DNA of 14,964 nucleotides from Baffinella frigidus (Eukaryota > Cryptophyceae > Cryptomonadales > Baffinellaceae), in NCBI GenBank assembly GCA_026770585.1, contig MU646321.1, positions 209,093 to 224,056 on the forward strand, given 5' to 3'. Both the position numbers and the translations under genes were made by a program. Below, piece by piece: positions 12,101 to 14,964 of the stretch. The stretch's first letter is position 1; every line of letters begins with the position of its first letter. Under the pieces are notes generated by a model. That model worked only from the letters and a program-made list of their open reading frames with translations. It was not told the DNA's origin and did no database searches.

Positions 12101-14486
12101 CACCCGCCCCTTCTGGATCATCAGCAGCCTCTTTCTCATCATACGGGGGCCCCATTTCTCGTCATGAGGGGGCTCTTTCTCACCCGGAGGGGCCCATTTC
12201 ACGCCAGACGCCCGGGCCTAACCCCAAACCCCCAACCAGGCTCCGCTGCCACCCCCTCATTCTCCGCGCCCTCTTTCTCCTCATCACCCGCCCCTTCCGG
12301 ATCATCAGCAGCCTCTTTCTCATCATCGGGGGCCCCTGCCGCGTCCGGAGGCGGGCCTGCCCCGAGCAAGTACGGGGGGTTTGGGTCCGACCAGTTCAGC
12401 GGCGGGTACACCTAAACCCCTGAATCCCAAACCCCAAACCCTGAACCCCAACACCCAAAACCCAAAACCCAGACCCAAAACCCAACACCCAACACCCAAA
12501 ACACAAAACCCAAACCCAAAACCCAAAACCCAAAACCCAAACCCCAAAACCCACAACCCAAAACCTCAACCCCACACCCCAACCCAGGGGGGGTCCCTCC
12601 CACACAGATCCATCCACCCTGAACCCAAAACCCTGACCCCTGAACCCTGAACCCTGAACCCAAAACCCTGACCCCTGAACCCTGAACCCTGAACCCAAAA
12701 CCCAAAACCCAAAACCTAAAACCCAAAACCCAAAACCCAAAACCCAAAACCCAAAACCCAAAACCCAAACCCCAGACCCCAAACACCAAACCCAGGGGGG
12801 GGTCCTCGCACACAAATCCATCCACCATGAACCCGAAACCCTGAACCCAAAACCCAAAATCCAAAATCCCAAACCCCAAACCCAAACCCCAAGCCCAAAA
12901 CCCTAAACCCGAAACCCCAACCCAGGGGGGGCTCCTCGCACAAATCAATCGACGCCTACTTTTCGACGGGCGCCCCCTCCCCGGCAGCTCCGGGCAATCA
13001 GGTTATTCATTTAAAACTATTTCGTACCAGAGCGTTTTAAATTTGTACCATGATCCCACATTATAATAGACTTGTTAGCGAGTTTGCGCGGCGCCCCCTC
13101 CCCGGCAGCTCCGGGCAATCAGGTTATTTACTCATGAATCAGGTTGTTTACTCCAGAAGACTTTTTTCGCCCAGGGGCCATCTATTATTTGTACCACGGA
13201 TCGGCCACTTTTGGAGAGGAAAGAAGAAAATGGGTTGTAATAATTAACTTTGACGTTAGATGGACGCGCACAAATTCACCGACGCGTACTTTTCGACGGG
13301 TGCCCCCGCCCTGCCAGCCCAGGGGAATCAGGTTATTTACTCCGGGGAATTTGATTTAGTTTGATTTGGGGCAGTGGCAGTTACTGCACGGAAGGGGCCC
13401 CCGGCAGCTCCGGACAATCAGGTTATTTACTCCTGCGCGGGAGGGCTAGAAGGTTAAAAACGTTTCGTACCATAGCGTTTTAAATTTGTACCACGATCCC
13501 ACATTACAATGGACTTTTTGGCGAATTTGCGCGGCTGCCCCTGCCCCGGGTGCTCCGGGGAATCAGGTTATTTACTCAGCGGAATCGTTTTGGTTTAGGT
13601 TGGTTTGGGTTAGTGAAAGTTACTACACGTACACGAAAGAAGCATGCTAGCATAGTAAAGCAACTGCGTAGTGGTTTTTGAAAGATGCTAGTAGTTGTGA
13701 ACCCTAAACCTAAACCCTAAATCCGAAACACTCCTCTACAGAGCGGGTCCGGTGGGGGACATGAGGCAGGGAGCGTGGGTATGATGGTCAGCATTTACTG
13801 AAAATACTCGCCTCATTACGGAATTTTCCTACACCCTAAACCCTCTACCGAAGTCCAGCAGTATTGTCCCTCAACGATTGGTGCGTGCTGGTGCAGGGCG
13901 GTGGGTCGGGCGGGGGGTAGGATACGGGCAGTGTGGGTATGATGGTGACTATGCTCAACCCTAAAACCCTAACCTCTTCTCTACAGGGCGGGTCCGGTGG
14001 GGGGCAGGACACGGGCAGCGTGGGCATGATGGTCAGCATTTAGTGAAAACACTCCCCTCCGTACGGAATTGGCCTAAACCCTACACCCTAAACCCGACAC
14101 CCTAAACCTGGGTTCCCTCACCTTTTGCCGCAGGGCGTTGGATCCGGCGGGGGACAGGATACGGGCAGCGTGGGCATGATGATGGTCAGCATTTACTGAA
14201 AACACTCGCCCCCATACCGAATTGGCCTGAACCCTAAACCCTGTTCCCGAACTCCAACAGTACTTCCCCTCAACGGTTGGTGCCGCGCTGGTGCAGGGCG
14301 GTGGGTCGGGCGGGGGGTAGGATACGGGCAGTGTGGGCATGGTAGTGAACCCTAAGCCTAACCCCTAAATCCATAAGCTCTTCTCTACAGGGCGGGTCCG
14401 GTGGGGGGCAGGATACGGGCAGCGTGGGTATGATGGTCAGCGCGGGAACCAAAGCAGCCTCCGCCCTTACCGCTGGCATCGCTCAG
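6097..14486 (+). CDS. TEPSIN: Tepsin-like ENTH-domain protein, eight-exon gene
   Basis: Proposed join: 6097-6197, 6443-6554, 7632-7734, 8537-8625, 10466-10544, 12240-12405, 12926-13001, 14391-14486, giving 274 codons in one frame with no stop. All seven introns are GT...AG with AG|G acceptors, and the phases 2,0,1,0,1,2,0 all agree. Residues about 15-135 form an ENTH-like helical domain. TSDDETPCAGY (25-35) is the tepsin N-terminal signature. KALRVIKMLL (71-80), FKRDLQRRLTPIRDCLHFRG (87-106) and GDVPSQMVRECAQEVINAIF (113-132) follow in the order known for tepsins. The tail is Ser/Pro/Gly-rich with KYGGFGS (about 201-207) and an Ala-rich end (SAGTKAASALTAGIAQ). Tepsin is a cytosolic/trans-Golgi accessory of the AP-4 coat, recruited through short tail motifs; I do not see the vertebrate AP-4-binding motifs with confidence. 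The tail is shorter than in animals or plants. The C-terminus may continue in 14671-14742. Confidence 0.75.
6198..6442 (+). other. Intron 1 (245 bp, phase 2)
   Basis: Begins gtacga and ends cgtgcag. It is the shortest intron and the only one without obvious exon copies or telomere-like repeats. It may represent the original intron size of this gene. Confidence 0.65.
6443..6554 (+). CDS. Tepsin-like exon 2 (ENTH helices 2-3)
   Basis: 112 nt. It completes the Gly codon of exon 1 and then encodes YVQEELKKLTF ... ALLGRLEKKSCNVRLK, ending AAG|GTCCCG in phase 0. The pattern GY-x-x-E-E, then a helix ending LL-x-R-L, then K just before the next helix matches the tepsin ENTH fold. Reading through the donor gives a Glu-rich extension with a stop at 6638, so intron retention would truncate the ENTH domain. 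Confidence 0.75.
7200..7245 (+). pseudogene. Exon-3 5'-part copy A
   Basis: After a telomere-like tract and AG it reads ALRLIKMLLTAGGP and then diverges before the FKRDLQ part. No donor follows, so it cannot serve as a normal internal exon. Confidence 0.7.
7466..7520 (+). pseudogene. Exon-3 5'-part copy B
   Basis: After aatccag it reads ALRMIKMLLTAEAPAI and then passes directly into CCCTAAACCCC repeats near 7519. Frame and acceptor are intact; the donor is absent. Confidence 0.7.
7550..7564 (+). pseudogene. Exon-3 5'-part copy C (very short)
   Basis: tatacag|gcgctccgcttg matches the first four codons of exon 3, followed by unrelated sequence. A further gcgct after ctccag at about 7587 may be a fourth remnant. 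Confidence 0.5.
7632..7734 (+). CDS. Tepsin-like exon 3 (central ENTH helices)
   Basis: 103 nt. Encodes ALRVIKMLLTAGAPAFKRD and then LQRRLTPIRDCLHFR, ending CGAG|GTGCTT in phase 1. It follows a CCCCAAACCCAG telomere-like tract. This is the only one of four exon-3 5' ends that continues to a donor, which is why I chose it. The alternating hydrophobic and basic pattern fits the ENTH core helices. Confidence 0.8.
7700..8130. repeat. Tandem duplication of exon-3 3' end plus intron start
   Basis: 7700-7937 begins with the last codons of exon 3 (cctcaccccgattcgcgact...) and runs into the intron. 7939-8105 repeats the same order with the codons RLTPIRDCLHFR preserved and the GAG|GTGCTG donor intact at 7971-7978. 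Both contain gagcccggg...ctctttc and ctccaaagtggacggattt blocks. A third, eroded start is at about 8112 (ttcgccgcaccccgatc). Confidence 0.8.
8230..8262 (+). pseudogene. Exon-4 5'-part copy, first
   Basis: gggagccacacccgaagatg followed by ggcgatgtgccg matches the start of exon 4, then breaks off into ccccctgaacccg. The preceding acceptor is eroded (tacgag). Confidence 0.6.
8456..8495 (+). pseudogene. Exon-4 5'-part copy, second
   Basis: acag|gggagccacaccccacg and gatgggcgatgtccc match the exon start, with intact AG, and then pass directly into CCCAAACC repeats. Confidence 0.65.
8537..8625 (+). CDS. Tepsin-like exon 4 (C-terminal ENTH helix)
   Basis: 89 nt. Two bases complete Gly106, then EPHPTMGDVPSQMVRECAQE and VINAIFETE, ending GAG|GTTCGG in phase 0. 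The FRG-x-P-x-P...GD loop and the following V-R-x-x-A-Q helix match the end of the tepsin ENTH domain. It is the only copy that has both the phase-1-compatible acceptor and a donor. Confidence 0.8.
8637..8936. repeat. Exon-4-downstream minisatellite
   Basis: Each exon-4 copy is followed by gacgcc(g/a)acaactttgcccat. Around 8872-8936 the unit caactttgcccatccataa repeats four to five times with changes. The same motif lies in reverse complement at 9225-9290 and 10240-10275. Confidence 0.7.
8781..8859 (+). pseudogene. Second exon-4 copy, acceptor out of phase
   Basis: Encodes the same GDVPSQMVRECAQE helix with few changes (VITAIFETE) and keeps the GAG|GTTCGG donor. The first part (GEPHP) is lost. 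The AG before tgggacgatg would enter in the wrong phase after exon 3, so it is not a direct substitute. Confidence 0.75.
9013..9162. repeat. Imperfect inverted repeat (about 42-bp arms)
   Basis: Left arm 9013-9054 (cattgcactgccagg...agtcaattcac) pairs with 9121-9162 (gtgagttgact...ccctggcagtgcattg) with several mismatches. The loop contains the small palindrome ggtacccgtaatgggtac. It looks like another foldback element. Confidence 0.7.
9176..9375. repeat. Inverted repeat with 43-bp arms enclosing a reversed exon-4 piece
   Basis: 9176-9218 and 9333-9375 are reverse complements with one mismatch (tcaaccgccgcacgggggcc in the left arm). A direct copy of the right arm and its cgcgcagg tail follows at about 9578-9619, and a shorter piece lies at 10034. 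The loop carries exon-4-derived sequence in minus orientation. Confidence 0.85.
9250..9335 (-). pseudogene. Reverse-oriented exon-4 3' part and downstream intron
   Basis: Read on the minus strand it gives gaggtcatcaacactatctt, tgaaaccgaggttcggacg and then the caactttgcccatcca minisatellite, i.e. EVINTIFETE plus donor and intron start. It could pair with 8597-8660 or 8831-8935 in the same transcript. Confidence 0.75.
9376..9703. other. Spacer with a short hairpin
   Basis: Contains a 9395-9435 stem (cctccgatgtga against tcacgcatcggggagg) and the repeated block at 9578-9619. No gene seen. Confidence 0.5.
9704..9776. repeat. ctcaagttgacaa minisatellite (4 copies)
   Basis: Four units of gcctcaagttgacaagagt-type spaced 17-20 bp. 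The complement gtcaacttgagaatag occurs downstream of both exon-3 repeat units (about 7891 and 8065), so this is a shared intron repeat. Confidence 0.75.
9869..9897 (+). pseudogene. Exon-5 5'-part copy, first
   Basis: ccag|atgctggagcactcggcc reads MLEHSAA, matching the start of exon 5 (VLEHSDA), with AG intact. The match is lost after about 25 bases. Confidence 0.6.
9907..10429. repeat. Nested foldback: two concentric inverted repeats
   Basis: The outer arms of about 107 bp (9907-10013 and 10323-10429) share gaacaatgctggtccccagg, ttttgtaaagcaactcg, gatgcaaa and aacgagggctagg on opposite strands. The inner arms of about 55 bp (10078-10132 and 10175-10229) share aaaaccgggtagtt and agcctacgg...attgcctac. 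The whole span could form one very long stem-loop. No reading frame is supported. Confidence 0.85.
10290..10321 (+). pseudogene. Exon-5 5'-part copy, second
   Basis: gtcag|gtattggagcactcagac reads VLEHSDASRFAPPP and then enters the foldback arm. Acceptor intact; donor absent. Confidence 0.7.
10466..10544 (+). CDS. Tepsin-like exon 5 (linker after ENTH domain)
   Basis: 79 nt. Encodes VLEHSDASRFGPPPTAPAAN and HSYAPP, ending CCTG|GTACAA in phase 1. It joins exon 4 in phase 0 (ETE-VLEHSD) and exon 6 in phase 1 (PPG-SAAT). It is the start of a proline-rich, probably disordered linker. Confidence 0.7.
10511..11435. repeat. Satellite with 253-bp dimeric higher-order period, seeded by exon 5
   Basis: The box ccaaccactcctacgccccg, the 3' end of exon 5, recurs at 10521, 10672, 10775, 10926, 11028, 11179, 11311 and, eroded, 11421. 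Spacings alternate 151, 103, 151, 102, 151, then 132 and about 110. Each box keeps the GGTAC donor. Units contain small stems such as ataaccc...gggtttat. It lies in intron 5. Confidence 0.9.
11393..11655. repeat. Telomere-like array (CCCTAAA to CCCTGAA)
   Basis: Continuous heptamer-like units with variants CCCTAAA, CCCTGAA, CCCCGAA and CCCAAAA. No gene. Confidence 0.85.
11661..12200 (+). pseudogene. Three exon-6 5'-part copies in tandem (period about 184-198 bp)
   Basis: Copies start at 11661, 11858 and 12056, each after a telomere-like tract and CCAG. Each reads in the exon-6 frame as S-A-x-PSFSAPSFSSS-type peptide (11858 begins PASALSFSVPSFSAPSFSSS). They diverge before the PAPSKYGGFGS end and lack its donor, ending in gggggcccc...cgtca(g/t)gagg and then telomere repeats. 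Frame conservation in all copies is notable. Confidence 0.75.
12240..12405 (+). CDS. Tepsin-like exon 6 (Ser-rich linker, KYGGFGS motif)
   Basis: 166 nt, the largest exon. It completes Gly162, then SAATPSFSAPSFSSSPAPSG, a Ser/Ala-rich run, PAPSKYGGFGSDQFSGG, ending GGCGG|GTACAC in phase 2. The G-F-G-S type motif after the ENTH domain resembles the conserved G-F-G element of tepsin/ENTH proteins. Without splicing the frame would stop at 12415. Confidence 0.75.
12406..12925 (+). other. Intron 6 (520 bp), CCCAAAA/CCCTGAA arrays
   Basis: Begins gtacac and ends caacccag. Almost entirely homogeneous CCCAAAA (12450-12560, 12700-12780) and CCCTGAA (12618-12700) runs. Two exon-7 5'-part copies interrupt it: 12588-12615 and 12796-12828, the latter reading GGSSHTNPST. 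Confidence 0.7.
12926..13001 (+). CDS. Tepsin-like exon 7
   Basis: 76 nt, the smallest exon. One base completes the Gly of exon 6, then GGSSHKSIDAYFSTGAPSPA and APGNQ, ending CAG|GTTATT in phase 0. Of the copies in this region it is the only one with both the acceptor and the donor. Confidence 0.65.
13018..13566 (+). pseudogene. Exon-7 3'-part copies in a tandem block
   Basis: Copies end at 13122, 13331, 13421 and 13566, each with AATCAG|GTTATT. The copy at 13263-13331 is nearly complete (DAHKFTDAYFSTGAP...GNQ) but lacks an acceptor. A flanking block with gtttcgtacca, agcgttttaaatttgtacca and gatcccacatta occurs at 13018-13090 and 13459-13533, showing tandem duplication. Confidence 0.8.
13735..14390 (+). 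repeat. Exon-8 5'-part copies in a trimeric ~400-bp period
   Basis: Copies begin after AG at 13742, 13892, 13988, 14134 and 14300. Units 1-2-3 are repeated as 4-5-6, the last being exon 8 itself. All enter in the phase required after exon 7. Copies 1, 3 and 4 read through GSVGMM(M)VS to an in-frame stop a few codons on. Copies 2 and 5 stop after GGGSGGG. Short CCCTAAA pieces sit between them. Confidence 0.8.
14391..14486 (+). CDS. Tepsin-like exon 8
   Basis: 96 nt, phase 0 at both ends. Encodes GGSGGGQDTGSVGMMVSAGT and KAASALTAGIAQ, ending CTCAG|GTCCTT. It is the only member of its family that continues past MMVS into an Ala-rich amphipathic stretch, comparable to the helix-like segment after the G-F-G element in tepsins. 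If the donor is not used, the frame continues into Gly-rich sequence. Confidence 0.6.
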
Positions 14487-14670
14487 GTCCTTCATTCTCG
14501 AGGGGGGGGTTGGGGGGGGGTATGCATTCGTGGATAGGGTTTAGTTTTTCCCCCTTCATTATTGGGTAGGGGGTAGGGTTTGGGGTGAAGGGTTTTGGGG
14601 TTCAGGGTTTGCAACCAGGCGGGGTGGGTGGGAGGCAGGGAGCGTGGGTATGATGGTCAGTCCTGACCAG
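14487..14670. repeat. G-rich and TTTAGGG-oriented tract with an eroded exon-8 copy
   Basis: Runs of G (14500-14520) and a ggggtagggtttggggtg tract (14567-14612) read in the opposite telomere polarity to the rest. At about 14618-14660 an eroded exon-8 copy (ggaggcagggagcgtgggta, tgatggtcag) follows aaccag. Confidence 0.6.
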
Positions 14671-14742
14671 GACTGGAATGCAGGACATTCCACACAGTGG
14701 GCTTGGCAGAATGGTCCATTGATTCTCCTGGTACTAATTTAG
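14671..14742 (+). CDS. Possible last exon of the tepsin-like gene
   Basis: gaccag|gactgg keeps the AG|G acceptor rule and the phase-0 entry needed after exon 8. It reads DWNAGHSTQWAWQNGPLILL, VLI and a TAG stop. The Trp-rich peptide is unlike neighbouring repeats. A donor at AATG|GTCCAT or CTG|GTACTA would instead make it internal. With it the protein would have 297 residues. Confidence 0.3.
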   Translation, partial: DWNAGHSTQWAWQNGPLILLVLI

Positions 14743-14759
14743 GATTGCTCGGTACAAGG

Positions 14760-14964
14760 ATCCTAACCCCTAACCCCTAACAATAAGTCCAAAACCCAGC
14801 TGTAAACGAGACGCTGCGGCTGAACCCTGAACCCTGAACCATACCTGAACCCTGAACCATACACCCTGAACCCTGAACCCTGAACCCTGAACCATACACC
14901 CTGAACCCTGAACCCTGAACCCTGAACCATACACCCTGGACCCTGAACCCTGAACCCTGAACCA
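14760..14964. repeat. CCCTGAA array with CCATACA punctuation
   Basis: From 14820 to the window end the sequence is CCCTGAA units, grouped in runs of two to four, each closed by ccatac(a). The regular punctuation shows higher-order tandem growth of a telomere-like variant. The part before 14820 is CCCCTAA-type. Confidence 0.9.

Larger units (their letters stand above)
10545..12239 (+). other. Intron 5 (1695 bp)
   Basis: Begins gtacaa and ends cccaaccag. The first 890 bp are the 253-bp-period satellite. Next come CCCTAAA/CCCTGAA arrays (11393-11655) and then three copies of the exon-6 5' part separated by telomere-like spacers. Confidence 0.6.
13002..14390 (+). other. Intron 7 (1389 bp)
   Basis: Begins gttatt and ends ttctctacag. 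The first half holds four exon-7 3'-part copies in tandem. The second half (13735-14390) holds five exon-8 5'-part copies in a roughly 400-bp trimeric period. Confidence 0.6.

Noticed and set aside
12396-12948. Long minus-strand frames rich in Gly-Phe-Trp-Val-Leu
   Set aside because: They are translations of the TTTTGGG strand of telomere-like repeats, and similar frames occur on both strands in every such array. No unique domain is visible.
1-14964. tRNA, rRNA or spliceosomal RNA genes
   Set aside because: No cloverleaf-like or rRNA-like segment was recognised on reading; the strong stems found are all parts of repeated foldback elements.

Overview
This is a eukaryotic, nuclear, probably subtelomeric window. 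It opens with plant-type telomere repeats (CCCTAAA, the complement of TTTAGGG). It is peppered throughout with degenerate telomere-like arrays (CCCCAAA, CCCAAAA, CCCTGAA), foldback/MITE-like hairpins and satellite blocks. Nothing bacterial (operons, Shine-Dalgarno sites) is visible, and no tRNA or rRNA gene was seen. The repeat type and the G+C-rich exons suggest a protist alga; a cryptophyte or dinoflagellate would fit. The all-GT...AG introns argue somewhat against a dinoflagellate, while the strict AG|G acceptor context would fit one. I cannot name the organism.

Positions 1-6045 hold no gene I can name. They contain telomere-like arrays (1-1435), fragments of one or two unrecognised exons (253-336 with two partial copies, and 1437-1701), a ~120 bp hairpin family (1707-1827, 3242-3354, 3593-3716 and a partial copy at 2269), and other palindromic elements. 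A 1.13 kb terminal-inverted-repeat element (3803-4936) encodes a small acidic ORF. After it come an unrecognised 101-codon ORF (4945-5250), a duplicated dispersed repeat, and a ~170 bp MITE-like hairpin (about 5901-6068).

Positions 6097-14486, and perhaps to 14742, carry the main discovery. It is a plus-strand gene of eight small exons (76-166 nt) separated by seven introns of 245-1840 bp. Joined, the exons keep one reading frame through introns of phases 2, 0, 1, 0, 1, 2 and 0. All introns are GT...AG and every downstream exon begins with G. The product starts with an ENTH-type helical domain whose sequence order matches tepsin, the AP-4 adaptor accessory protein: TSDDETPCAGY, then the K-A-L-R helix, then FRGEPHP, then the GDVPSQMVRECAQE helix. 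A low-complexity Ser/Pro/Gly tail with a KYGGFGS motif follows. No contiguous ORF reveals this gene; it appears only when the exons are chained by splice sites and phase.

The introns show a pattern I have not seen described. They are full of partial copies of the flanking exons. Copies of an exon's 5' part, with its acceptor, lie upstream of that exon. Copies of its 3' part, with its donor, lie downstream. The rest is telomere-like repeat, which usually runs straight into the acceptor AG. This is what serial tandem duplications with breakpoints inside exons would leave behind. Two introns have matured into satellites with higher-order periods: ~253 bp after exon 5 and ~400 bp before exon 8. 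Intron 4 also carries nested foldbacks and an inverted exon-4 copy.
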